Shown here: piece by piece, positions 50,996-62,126 of the stretch
Layout of the letters: the number at the start of each line of letters is the position of its first letter
How positions within the stretch are numbered: the stretch's first letter is position 1
Assembly: GCA_011947345.1 (NCBI GenBank)
Contig: JAAVTG010000550.1
Coordinates: 124,001 to 188,000, forward strand
DNA length: 64,000 bases
Source: Phytophthora quininea
Taxonomy: Eukaryota > Oomycota > Peronosporomycetes > Peronosporales > Peronosporaceae
Reading direction: 5' to 3'
The notes under the pieces: model-generated
What the model saw: the letters and a program-made list of their open reading frames with translations, nothing else
Told to the model about the DNA's origin: nothing
Databases searched by the model: none
Translations under genes and position numbers: made by a program

Positions 50996-52107
50996 CTTGA
51001 TGGTGGATATCGCTGGAGTGGCCGATGCGTTGACTCGAGTATTTGCTTGGAAATTGCGAAGTGGGGGCGACAACACTGTGCAGTATGTATCCCAGACGAC
51101 GGAGCCGACGACGACGACGCTGTCGCCGCCTGCCCGACACCAGTGCCGACACCAGCACCAGCACCGCGTCAACAACAGCAGCTACATTATCTACGACCGT
51201 CAGCACGGGATCTACATCAGCGCCGCGTCATCGCGCCGTCTTCATAATCTTCGCCAAGGGGTGGCGGAGCGAAGACCTCGGGCGCTGCCACAGGGCCAGC
51301 CCGAGGGAGTACTGGTAGACTAACATCTAAACAACTCACTTCGCAATTTGCATTAGCGCGCAAACGTCATAAACACCGAGAGATGCAGTACTTTATTGAT
51401 TGACCATTCCTGGCTCAAAGGAGTTATTATTAAATCGCAGGAATTCAAACCGCCACGCCATTCGGTTGTGCGTTCGCGGAGCAAAAGATTGCTGCACAGT
51501 AAGTCCACGGATTCTCTGTGGACAGACAAGAATTGAACTTTCCGTACAGTATGCTGCTCGTTGCCTCTCAACCAGCCCTGAATTCCAATCGATTGAGTCA
51601 GTTGAGAAGAGCACCAAATTCACGATGCTACGAGATAACACCTCCATGATCAGTACTCTGTGTTTCTCTATCGTTGCACACTTCAAAGTGCTCTAAGTAT
51701 TTTGCTGGATGTTTCAGCGGATTGCGCGTTTGTGCGACTAATTCCCGTTTTGCATGAGCGTCGAGATCTTGAGATTGACAAGGATTTCCATCAACGTAAC
51801 GAAGCAGGGACGAAGATTGTGAGTCAGCATGCATAACCGAGTCTAGCACACTCTTGCCACCCTTTTTGTTGATGAAGAACACCATCATTGATCAACAAAC
51901 AGTTTACGCGACGCTGTCGCGCCATCTTCGAGCATAAAACGAAATTGTCAAGTTGTGAGTACCCCAACCAACCGATCGGACAAATCGAGGAGATCGAAGT
52001 CGGCTGTACAAGCGTCTCGTTGCTTCGCGCTTATGGCGTTTGCCGGAAAAGCAATCTGTCGACTTCCAAATCGTCACCTCTCATGTGGAACTCCAAGTTC
52101 ACCACCT
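50996..52107. other. Divergent intergenic region, block B
   Basis: Copy of 37,632-38,743, with the same Thr/Ser-rich remnant and the small minus-strand ORF (51,628-51,888). This is the spacer of the large palindrome. Confidence 0.5.
51051..51065 (-). promoter_or_regulatory. Oomycete-type initiator, minus strand
   Basis: Read on the minus strand this is CCCACTTCGCAATTT, 56 bp before the ATG at 50,995. The block A equivalent is 37,687-37,701. Confidence 0.55.
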
Positions 52108-52122
52108 CTCACTTCTCAATTT
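52108..52122 (+). promoter_or_regulatory. Oomycete-type initiator, plus strand
   Basis: CTCACTTCTCAATTT lies 36 bp before the ATG at 52,158. Confidence 0.6.
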
Positions 52123-52157
52123 GCAGCTCTCAAGCACCTACAGTACCAACAGTCCCG

Positions 52158-52679
52158 ATGTTCACGACCCGTTCGACCACCATCGCCCTAGCAGCTTTCG
52201 GCGCTGCGTTCGTCTTCGCTGCTCAAACGGCGCCTCAAAAGTTCGTCCAAGTCGTCCAGAACGGTGAAGACTGCAACTATGTCTACAAGACGCTGCCCAT
52301 GTGCGCTTCCAAGAACTTTGTCTGCCGCATGAAACCCGGCCACGAGGCGTACATGGAGCCTCCGTCGTGTATCGAGTACGACCCGTCCAACATGCAGGAC
52401 AACCCGTACGAGGCTGAGGAAAACTCGGTGAACACGTGGGAAAAGTGCGACCCGAACGCTGCGGCGACTCGAAAAGTGGGCGATGCCCCCGTGTGCAAGC
52501 GTGACTTTCAGTGCATGTGTCTGCATGGCAACAATTCCTGCTCGTGTGTTCCTCCTGACTTTGTAAACGAAGCCAGCGCTACTGTGAGATGCGGTAAAAC
52601 TGCCTGCTTCGTCGGCCAATACTGCCACTACGTTCAAGCTGGCGGGATGGCGTGCCAGCAAAAACCTTACTATTTGTAA
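52158..52679 (+). CDS. Secreted 14-cysteine protein (PPD family), mosaic gene
   Basis: Intact 173-aa frame. The signal peptide (from M-F-T-T-R-S) and promoter are those of the plus-strand gene at 38,794. Directly after the signal, CCTCAAAAG replaces CGCAATAC and matches the minus-strand paralogue. The middle segment N-T-W-E-K-C-D-P-N-A-A is again plus-type. From G-T-G-A-C-T-T-T-C-A-G (about 52,500) to the stop it is identical to the minus-strand gene (50,474-50,995) and flows into the inverted coiled-coil copy. At least two exchange tracts are therefore present. All 14 cysteines and the C-x-C-x-P-P-D core are retained. Likely secreted and expressed from the plus-type promoter. Confidence 0.87.
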   Translation: MFTTRSTTIALAAFGAAFVFAAQTAPQKFVQVVQNGEDCNYVYKTLPMCASKNFVCRMKPGHEAYMEPPSCIEYDPSNMQDNPYEAEENSVNTWEKCDPNAAATRKVGDAPVCKRDFQCMCLHGNNSCSCVPPDFVNEASATVRCGKTACFVGQYCHYVQAGGMACQQKPYYL

Positions 52680-54733
52680 GGTAAACTTCGACCCTGAGCA
52701 GAGTAGCGCCGTTCACTCGCCTCCAAACTTCTTGCAGATAAATTTACTACGATGAGATACCAGTTCATTGCTGGTGGCATTCTGAAGGTTGGTCTGTTTT
52801 CTGTCGTTCTGTTGCCAAACTGCGTTTCATAGCATGTGTGAGTCGACGCTTAGGACGGGGTTCCGGAGCTGCTTGAGCTGCCGATTGCGACGCCAAGAAA
52901 TCTCTTGCGTCCACGAACTCACTTGTACTACAAGTAGTTGTTAAGTTGACAACTTCCTGTTGTGAAACCTCGGCTCTGAGACTGCGTTGTTCATCTCGAG
53001 ACCCTGAGATGTGATTGTTCTTCTTCTGTCTTTCATGCTGCAGTAACCAATGGTTCACAGAGTCCTTCAACTGATCGACTTCCGTGGGTAAGGCCACATT
53101 TCTGGTTTGCAATTGCTTCTGTTCCTGGATGAGCTTCGCGTTCACAAGGAGAAGATCGCGACGCTTGTTGTCCACTGCCTCCTTGTCGTGCTCGAGTTGT
53201 TGGATGCGACTCACGTACTAATTGTTTGCTTTTTGGATACTGTCCCGACTACTGTAACGGAGTTGAACTTTGTTTACGACCTCATTGAGGTCATGGAGGT
53301 TTACTCAATGATCATGACCTCAGCGAGGTCGAGTTGATATGCATATTCAAGTTTACTTGCTAATTGAGGTAGCTCAGGTTTACTCTTAATTGACTGGCTG
53401 CAACAGAGCAGCAGAAGTGGGAAAACAAACTTTAGGCAAGTAAATATCAATGCGCTTTTCAATTTACCGTCCAAAGATAAAAGCTTCCTCTCGCTACATT
53501 ACAACTACACGTACAGGTACAACCAGCGAGCTTCTGGTGCAATTGTTTGTTCTCTGCGACCAGATTTTCGAGTTCTGTGACCATGAGACGAACCTGTGTG
53601 TTCAACTGCGACGAAACTCGTGATGATTCGTCTTCCAGACCTCGCTTGCGCCTCTCCTGGATGGTACAGTGAGCGCGCTCTTTTTCAAATGAGATTGCCT
53701 TTGACTCCAGCACTGCCGTTCTGCTTTTCAGGTTTTCGATTGTCATTTCCTTCTGGGCTGCACCAGCTTTCAGAGCTTTGTTGGCGGCAACTAGTCGTTT
53801 GTTTGACTCGAGCTGGTTCTGAATTGTTTCCTTCAACGTTGCTTCCTGTTGGCTGCAGTTTTCGCTGAGTTCTTCGATGCGAGTGCACAGTTCTCTCTCT
53901 TTTACCACCCATCCAGCGTTAGAAACTGAGTGTTGCTTCGTGTATGCTTCGTGTATGCTTCCAACTCACCCTTGACTCTATCGATGCCGGCTTGGAACGC
54001 GGCGCATTTCTCATCGTGAAGCTTCTTCTCCTTTCGCAGCTTTAGAATGAATCTCTCGATCTCTAGGGAGATCTCTAGGGATTTCGCGTCAATTACCGCA
54101 GTCATTCGTAAAGTTGAGGCCGAGATTTTGTCTTGGTACTGTTGCGGAATGTCGCTAACCTCACGCTTCTTTAGCATCTCAAATCGTCGTCGTTCAGCAA
54201 AGAGATCCTCAACATGCATCGCAGAGCGCTCAACATGTAATGCGTACTCCCGCTCTTGTGCATGGAGATTGTTTACTAGATGTTCTTGATTCACCAATAG
54301 ACAATGGTATTGACCGCGCAAGCAATCGTTTTCAGACCTGAGCGTCGCACAATCTCGTCGAAGCTCCATTAGCTCGTGATCTCGTGTAGTTAGTGTTCTC
54401 TTGAGGGATTCTTCTCGCTCGATGGCTTTTGTAAGCTCTGCTTCCAACCCCAACAGTCTCGAGGAGTTGCTAGTCGCTCCAGCATTTGAGAAGCTATGTC
54501 CTCCTCGAGGTGGAGCTGTTTCTCATTCAATACTTGAACACTTGCTTTGAATTCTGCCACTTTGGATTGCATAAGTTGTTGAGAACAGGTCAACTCCCGC
54601 TGTGTGGCCAGAAGAGCTTGCTGAGAGTCAAAGTACTTCTCCTCAAATGACTTTTTCAGTCGGGTTCAATCCTCGACATCATCCAGCAATGCATCGAGTG
54701 CGACACGGCGCACACTATTATTTTGTATGCAGT
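52500..54733 (-). repeat. Inverted copy C, right arm of a large palindrome
   Basis: Reverse complement of the 3' part of the minus-type cysteine-rich gene plus the whole coiled-coil gene (equivalent to 35,054-37,290 in block A). It ends abruptly at 54,733. It lacks the Copia element and carries the 11-bp duplication seen in block A but not in block B. Confidence 0.9.
52765..54733 (-). pseudogene. Coiled-coil protein gene, copy C (inverted)
   Basis: Parts three (53,214-52,765), two (53,908-53,459) and one (54,593-53,902) are present in inverted order. Part one is additionally broken by a G4 instead of G5 run (54,448-54,451 in plus orientation), and the 11-bp duplication is present near 53,940. 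The ATG equivalent to 35,049 is just lost at the arm end. Confidence 0.6.
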
Positions 54734-55240
54734 AGAGCTCGAAGTCAGTTGGTGACAGCATGCGCGGAGCCTTTGCTGTCGCTCCGAAGGGATGTATTCT
54801 CGCTGAAGACTCACGATTGAAGCAAAGACTATCCATTAGTGCTAAGTGAGGGTCTTATTGGAAGTCAAAGCCTTGGCAGAATAAGAGTCACTCTTCTCAT
54901 CAGAGATCTGGCATACAGTCAAACACGAAGTAGCGCCAGTAGCTACATGCGGATCTCCTAATCACGCAACCGGAAGGTTCCCTGGCAAGGACAGCACCGT
55001 TTCATCAGACGACGAGCCACCGGAAGCAATAGACGGCGGCAGTGAAGCATGGGCAAGACGGCGGCGACGAAGGCGAGTAGCGCTGGAGGGAGCACGCTGT
55101 GCTCAGCCAACAGAGGGGCTCTCGTGGTGCACGGCAAAAGAGAAGCCATGCGGTCGCGGCGGTTCTCGCGGTAGCGGCGCTGACTCTCGATGCGAGAACT
55201 GCGGATGTCTTTACCGATCCCGCGAAGACACTGCAAGAAA
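54734..55240 (-). other. Unrecognised region with a possible exon
   Basis: A minus-strand frame (54,958-55,236) encodes a basic segment followed by a hydrophobic stretch (P-P-A-L-L-A-F-V-A-A-V-L-P-M-L). It is preceded by TTCTTGCAG, a good acceptor, at 55,23x. It could be the last exon of a host gene interrupted by the LINE. No family is recognised. Confidence 0.3.
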
Positions 55241-55316
55241 GAAATTTAAGTTGATTAACCAGTCGGATAAATCGTTTTTCTAGCTACGATCGTATGCTAC
55301 TTAGTCGTTCTGCTGC

Positions 55317-58300
55317 TTAGTTTCGTGGAATCCAAACGTGACTTGCTGGTAGTGTGTTTCGCGGCGCAGGTGGGTCAAAGCCTAACTTCTCCAGAACAGA
55401 GGTTACAATTTTGTCGTCAATCCCAAGCTCCGCTGAATGGTGATTGATGAACAGACAGTGTCGTCGAAAAGAGGACATCACATTTTGGACGCTTGGTATT
55501 TCAGCTGTAGTTTCACGGAATAGTATGTCGTTTCTCAATCTCCACGTAGCATGGAACGCGATCGCAGTGTGGACTCGCCACAGTAGCAGGACCACCTTTT
55601 GGTTCTGCCTCCACTCCTATTCAGGTCTCGTGGTTTAGGAAAAATTAGCAATCGCCAATCCAACTCCGTCGCGAAAGCCTTGTGCCATGGGGACCACAAT
55701 GGGGTCCACATTTGCGTCAGAGCTGGGCACGAGAAGAAACAGTGCTCTACTGTTTCTATCGCAGCACATGATCGTCTCACACACTGTTGAATCGTAGGAT
55801 TTAACGACTTGAGGAAGAACAGCCTTGATCCGACAATGAGGTCTCCAAAGAACATTCTCAGCATCACATCGTGGACAACAGGAACCAGAAACTGGCGGAG
55901 GGCGAGTATCTGTTGTAACGTTGTATGGATCTGTCGTTGCGGACAGCCAAGCACTTTCATGGGGTGTGGTTGCACGCATCTATCAGGCCGCAACAATTTG
56001 TCCCAGTCTTGGGATTTTAGATTTGGGAAGAACCGAGATGTTTTTCCGACTGTCAGTCCCAATGTCGGCGGCATTGCACCTCGCGTTGCCACGCTTATTC
56101 CACCTGTCTCTGGGTGTGGCAATACCCGTTCAAACACCTGGGTTAGCTGTCGATAAAGCTGGGCGATATCCATCAGTGCAACCCTGGACCGCATAATTGG
56201 ACGTAGCTCGGTAGACACCCTCCTGAAAAACACCATGAGGGTTGGCCATCGATGGGAAGTATCTAGAAAGTCTGCTATACACCATTTGCCTTTTGAAGCA
56301 AGCTCTTTACAGAGGCTCCGGAACTTGACAGGTCCTGTACCCAGTGGTGCGCGATGAGCATCTTGTCTGCGCCACACTTGGAAATTTGTCGATGCATTCC
56401 ACCATATTGGGCTGAATAACGAGTTTTGGAGTGTCTTCATTCTAGTGTATCGTAATGAGTACTTGCTTGGCCATTTTACGCGTCTCCAATCTTGCAGTAG
56501 TTTACGCCACCATAACGGGAGCATTGTTGCTTTCCATCCAGGAGGTTCAGGTGGATTTTGTAGCAAAAACTCTCCCGACCACGGACGTACAAATTCCCCA
56601 TATCGGTGTCGTAGTAATTCTGCTATGGGTCTATACCACACTGTTTCGTCGTTTTCATTATGACAAGCGAGGACTTTGACAAATTTTGAAGGAAGAGAAA
56701 ACGTTGTCTCCGGATGCAGGACATAATCTCTGGTACCCCAATTCCATCGTCTTGCCGTGCTTGTATGGCAAATGAAGTGGGAACGATGTTAATACCTCCA
56801 CGACTAGCTCCCACCCGGTTGTAGAGTATGAACGTTTTTACGGCGGTTTGCCATCGTTTGATATACCTAGTGGGAATAACAGTCGTCGTCGTAAAATACC
56901 ATATCGTCGACAGTACGATAGCTTGAACAATTAGTCGCCTTCCCACGAGTGTTCGAGCTCGCCCTTTCCAAAGTTGAAGTCTTGTCATCAGCTTGTGATC
57001 TAATTGTTTGGCTAACTCGGTCGAAGTGTCGAGATTACCAAATGGTAGACCAAGGTACTTGACGGTGTCACCTTTCCTCAGCGATCGTAGTGGTTCAAGA
57101 ATGGGAGGCTTTCGATGATTATTGATACTCATTATTACGCTCTTGGAGTGGTTGAGTTTAGCTCCTGATCCCGCGCAGTAGCAGTCAACGAGATGCAGTT
57201 CATTTTTGAGAGAAGAAGCATCATTGGCGAATAGCACTGTGTCATCTGCAAAAATGCTACTGGAATCGAGAGCGTGTCGTCAACTCGAACACCAAGCTCT
57301 CGTTTCTCTCGAAGCAAATTTCCCAGGGGTTCAAGTGTCAGCGCAAAAGAAAGGGTGAAAGGGGTCACCTTGCTTAACACCTCGGGATGGCTCCAGCGCA
57401 TCTTGCGCCCAACCATTTATCATTAGCGAACACTTTGATCCTTTGTATAGCAAGTTGATCCACGAGAGGAACCGCTTTCCAAAACGTTGACGCTCCATCA
57501 CTTTGAAAAGGTAATTTCGATTAACGCGGTCATATGCCTTCGCGAAGTCAAGGAAGGCTGCAACTCCTTGCCTGTGTTCACAGGTCACCAAATGTTGGAG
57601 GTCGTGTACTAACATGACTTGTTGATGAATAGATCTTCCAGGGATAAATCCTTTCTGATCCGGGTGCACTAAGGAAGCCATGAACGGCCTCAGCCTATCG
57701 GTCAGGACTCGTGATAAAATCTTTACTTCAACTGGAATCAACGTTATTGGCCGGAAGTTTCCGGGGTCCGCTCGATCTCCCTTTTTGAACAACAATGCAA
57801 CTGATGAGTATCTTTGATGTGGTAGCAGCTCGCCTCTCTCAAGTTGATAGCAAAACACGATCCGTAAAATATTCCCAAACAAGTCTGGGTCGATATGATA
57901 GAATGCCGAAGTAAACCCATCTGGGCCAGGAGCAGAATGGTTTTTCATCGATCGAATTGCTGCAGAGAATTCGTCGCTTGATAAGTCGCTTTCGAGTCCA
58001 TCTGCAGCTTCAGGGGTTAAAGTCCTGTCGATCGATTCTAGTAGACGGTGCTGTGCTGGTTCATCTAGTTGGTAATCATTCTTGTTGTATTTTGTGTCTC
58101 CGAAAATCTCACCCCAATGTTTTTGGAAGCCCTGCGTAATTTCAGCAGGATCAGTCGATACGGAGCCGTCTTCCCGTTTGATCGATTGAAAAGGTGTGTT
58201 ACGTAATTCATATCGCGGGGCTCGGAAAAGAACGATGAGCTTTGTTCCGTTTCAGTTACAAGTTGCTCGAATCCAACTCCACGTTGAAACTCTGACCACT

Positions 58301-58441
58301 CTTCCTTGCACTCTTTGTATCTTTGCTTCGCAAAGTATAAATCAAGAGTAGCGCATTCATTATCGTTTGCTAAGGCACTTACAGCTGCACATTCTTCCAA
58401 ATGTTGGCGAGCCGCAACCAGCTCGGATGCTACACTTGACG
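55317..58441 (-). pseudogene. LINE reverse transcriptase and C-terminal region
   Basis: Palm motifs are A-P-G-P-D-G-F (57,930), F-L-D-F-A-K-A-Y-D-R-V, S-R-G-V-K-Q-G-D-P and, in the next frame, L-F-A-N-D-A-S where F-A-D-D is expected, so one catalytic Asp appears as Asn. K-Y-L-G-L-P-F-G follows. The C-terminus holds C-x4-C-x8-H-x4-C (about 55,760-55,800), the zinc motif of plant and oomycete L1-like elements, and ends near 55,317. At least four frame changes occur. Confidence 0.88.
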
Positions 58442-59400
58442 TCAAGTCTCGTTGGCACTTTTGAGGTACGCCTTCATTCGTTGTTTCCAGGATTTCCACA
58501 CAATACCTGGATTTGCTGATGTCTCCAATACGGTAAGTAAAATTCGTGCCTCCTTCTGAATATCGGCTCGAAGTTCAGGGATGCGAAGCAGCCAATCGGA
58601 AAGTCTCCAAAATCCTGGCCCGGTAGGATGGTGCCAGGATGTGAGTTCAACATTGTGAGCCTTGTGGTCGCTTTCATCCCATGTTTCATACGCAGCATCT
58701 TGATAACATGTCGATACCAACATGTCAGAAGCGAAAATATAATCTAATCGATTTCGTCGAGGTCGTGGTCCAGAAAACAATTTCTCGTTTGGGTGGTGAA
58801 GGCGCCAAGCGTCTACTACGTTGATCTCCACCAACCAGTTTCGTAGCGCAGGCACACTAGAGTCTGGACGCCGGTCAGCCATTAGCGAATCCACTTCTGG
58901 CTCAATTGCCAGATTAAAATCACCACACACAATATGAATCACGTCGTCGTCAAAATCAACAGGAAGACGTTCAAACAGAGCTTTTCTGGATGCTGCGTCG
59001 TTCGGTGCATATATGTTATGAATATAACATACTTGGTCCCCAAAGCGTAGCTTCACAAGTAAATACCGATTTGGGATGGTTTTAGAAGTAACTACGCTTG
59101 CGGTCTCGACACCTGGACAGGAACCATGTACAATCGTCGCTACTCCACCACTTCTTGGGAAGGAGGTCCTTTTGCAGCCCCGTTCTTGTCAGACATAAAT
59201 ACTCGACCGCTGAAATGGTGGTTCACCAGATAGCTGAATCGCTTGGCTTGGTGTTGGTCTTTGAATCTAGTTTCTTGTATACAAGAAAAGTAGTAGTGCT
59301 TGAGGTGTGGTGAGATGATATTTTGTCCACCATCTTTCACTCCATGCACATTCCATGTCAATATTTTACAGGATTGTCCGATGTCTGGCGGTCCTGTCAT
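58442..59400 (-). pseudogene. LINE APE-type endonuclease domain
   Basis: The ATG at 59,400 leads to I-L-T-W-N-V-H-G-V and C-I-Q-E-T-R, the first endonuclease motifs. After frame changes near 59,140 and 59,060 comes V-C-G-D-F-N-L-A, then R-L-D-Y-I-F-A-S and D-E-S-D-H-K-A. These are the catalytic Asp/Asn and Ser-Asp-His motifs of exonuclease-endonuclease-phosphatase folds. The enzyme nicks target DNA to prime reverse transcription. Confidence 0.88.
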
Positions 59401-59401
59401 C

Positions 59402-61209
59402 CTAGTTCTCAGTGTCCGCCCTCATTTCGGGCGATAGGTACTCCAACGAGACCATAGGCAGGTCGTTTGGCGACAAATCATTGGCACCCAATGCTTGAAT
59501 GCTCGCCAGAATAACACTTGTGGGCACCAGCTCGCAAAGCTTGGTCATCAAAAGGTGCCCAAGTCGTGATCTTAGCAGGTGAAGGATCGTTGCATCCGAA
59601 AGGAATTGTCCTTCCGTGTTTGGGATAACAGGGTCAGATTGTCCAGCCAGATATTTCAACCATTCCTGAGATTCAAAGACAAACGGACAAGTGCTCATGA
59701 GAAGCAGTTCGAAACTGCTGAGTAATCGCAGTATTTCCCACTGGTCCTTCACTTGAGCCGGTTTGCCAGCCACTGCGGTCCCTAGGAATTGCATGTAGCT
59801 TTGGCGAGTCTTTCCTAGCGGTAATTGGGACGCCACCGCGCGTTGATGAAAGGACATTGTCTTGTCTGCTCCCATATTAGCAGCAAGGATGCGGTTTAAC
59901 AGGTGGATGTCGGTGATCTCCTTGAATTTCTGTTCATCTTGAGCAAGATCACTACAAACCACCGTGGACCACGCCGTCGGGAAGGTTCGCATCGACTCAC
60001 GCACCTTGTCCATGTTCTTGGAGGTGCGAAGACACTGCAAGTAGCGCGCGTAGTTGTCACCATCCTCGCGCCGAAGTGGACGCAGACGAATGTGATAATT
60101 CGTCAAGGCCAGGCAGGCCTTAAACAAAAGATCATAATTGCCTTCATCCCAGCGATATTTATCCGCGCAGACCGCCCACAACGAGCAAAGACGACCGAAG
60201 AAGTTCTCGACGAGGACTCGATCGTGCGCAATGCGGTCATTAGCCTCCATCTCCTCCAGTGTCAAAGTTTGCATGGGCTTTTTCTTAAAAGGCGTGATAG
60301 CACGATAATCGTGAGCAAGACCTTGGTAGCCTTTATCGGCAAGAACGGCCCAGTGGTTAGGATATTCAGCCCTCAGAGGGCCATCATCAGGCAGTTCGCG
60401 ATCAGACTCCACCTTCTGCAAGGCTTGGACGTGAAAGTCCGAGTTATCGCGAAAGATATCTACGTCGGCTTCGCTCCCGGGATAATGGTTAGTGCAATTG
60501 ACTGCTAAACCGTTTGGCAGCACTGACACCTCGACTTTGTAGCCGTGCAGGTGGTGCTTAGCACTATAGTAGAGAGAGCGCTCCTGCATGCGCCCAGCAG
60601 GCATGTTTGTCTGCTGGAACGTCACGTCCGTCGCGTAGCGAGCAAACGGGTGGTGGTCAAAGGCTTGTCCACTTAGAACAAGTTTTCTCATGGCGTATTT
60701 CTGGAGATTTTGGTCCACGAAAGTCTCGTACAGGAAGGGGAGAGCACGGCGATGAACTTGCTGATCATCTTTTGGAAGGTAGGAGCCTTGACACGAAATA
60801 CAGCCGCAACAACATCCCATTTCCCACAGTTTTTGAGTACGGCCAACGTCATGAAGAGGAGGTCCTTCGGCTGGTACGTGCATCTTCTTTCACGTCCAAC
60901 GTTCCAGTTGGCGGCCATGTGCTCACGCACTACAGCCCAGAGACGCTCAAACTCGAGGGGTGCGAGGTTCGTCATGGAGAGAATGCTCTCCGCATCAGAC
61001 GTTAGAAATGACAGTTAAATGGGTGCAGGAGCGTCGACCTCGTCATCAGAATCGTCTTGAGGCAGCAATTGGACACGAGCACGCTGGTCTTGGCGAATGT
61101 CGTTAATCCGGCGAAGCGTGGTCACTCCCCGAGCAACCATTTGCGCTGAGATGACTTGCGCTGGTGGTGTCCGGCGGTCCCTCCCCGCCGCGCTTTGGGC
61201 CCAAGCCAT
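59402..61209 (-). pseudogene. Harbinger-type DDE transposase with long C-terminal extension
   Basis: The likely start is 61,209. A TAA at 61,015-61,017 and one frame change near 60,735 break the N-terminal DNA-binding part. The DDE nuclease shows Y-A-T-D-V-T-F-Q (about 60,640), Y-Y-S-A-K-H-H-L-H-G-Y-K, L-A-D-K-G-Y-Q-G-L (about 60,325) and the Glu in R-V-L-V-E-N-F-F-G-R-L (about 60,200), so Asp-Asp-Glu are all present. After L-R-P-L-R about 220 further residues are open to a TAG at 59,402-59,404. One base later is the ATG of the LINE endonuclease, so this extension may be LINE ORF1 fused in frame. Terminal repeats were not found. Confidence 0.85.
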
Positions 61210-61545
61210 GTGACTTCCTCTGGACGCGGTGAATTCGAAAGTGACTGTGATCGCACAACTCCGCTCACATATCTCCAAAGTGCTGAGGCCTACGCAAAAG
61301 ACTGAGTAACTGGCGCTTTGACGATCTACTTTCAGTTCCTCAGTCTTCAACGGTTTACGTAGTCACAAGGTATTGGCACCAACATCAACCGTTTAGGTAA
61401 GCTATTTGCCTTTGTGGGAACCAACGTCCGACATAATCATAAACTGACGTGAAGGTCTAGTGAACCATGACCGCAAACGCTGAGAGGAGACTCAGCTGCG
61501 GTGACTGGGTGGGACTCGACTCCGCTTCCACAATTCCAAGCGTGT

Positions 61546-61836
61546 TTACCTCCAGTGCTGCGGGTTATGTGCCACAATAATACTCAGTCCAACGCCCCAC
61601 ATCTTCTTTGGCCAAGGATCTTCCGATGGTGCAAAATCGAAAGTGGACACCGCGAAATGGCTCACTGGAAGTTGTTGCAGTCGAGTAGGCACCTGCTTCG
61701 CGGGCTGTCGCTCCTCCATGCCCGAGCCCAGCAGATAGTAAGCAGCGACAGCAAACTGTTTCAAGCGGCGCTTGCGCTCCAGTGCCGTGAGCAAGCAGCT
61801 TGTTGCAATGGCATCAACGCGATGCTTGAACCACAA
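61546..61836 (-). CDS. Hypothetical ORF ending in an HA-type unit, copy 2
   Basis: Same as 43,282-43,572 with one Gly-to-Ser change in the HA unit (G-L-S-I-I-V). No block B or C sequence follows on this side. Confidence 0.3.
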   Translation of the reverse strand: MWFKHRVDAIATSCLLTALERKRRLKQFAVAAYYLLGSGMEERQPAKQVPTRLQQLPVSHFAVSTFDFAPSEDPWPKKMWGVGLSIIVAHNPQHWR

Positions 61837-62126
61837 CAGTATTGTGTTATCGTCAGAGCAATTTGCAGTTCTCTGTTGGTTTTATCCAATCGTATGCTTT
61901 TTCTTGTTCCCCCACGCCCCTAAAAAACACATTTTGAAAATGAAGTGGGTGGGTGTGATAACGCTCATGGGTGGGTGGGATTGGGATTTCCGCTCTGTGT
62001 GCGTCGTATTACTAATTACTGCAAGATAGGTGCCAGATGGATACAGCCCAAATATTGAGATGGGTGGGCAGGGCAAAGAATCGAAAAAGCCCATTGCCCC
62101 AAAACCTCTGTCCCAGTTTGCGAACC

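Larger units (their letters stand above)
43489..52500 (+). repeat. Segmental duplication, block B (interrupted by Copia)
   Basis: Direct repeat of 34,889-39,150. The pieces 43,489-44,482 and 49,254-52,500 are contiguous in block A. The right end lies inside the cysteine-rich gene at 52,158, where the sequence switches to an inverted copy. Confidence 0.88.
55245..59400 (-). mobile_element. L1-like LINE (endonuclease plus reverse transcriptase), broken
   Basis: The minus-strand order is APE-type endonuclease, reverse transcriptase, C-terminal zinc knuckle region. It covers about 4.1 kb. The 3' end GTTAATCAACTTAAATTTC resembles that of the second LINE at 62,727 and the fragment at 12,541. The poly(A) and target duplication were not resolved. 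Confidence 0.88.
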
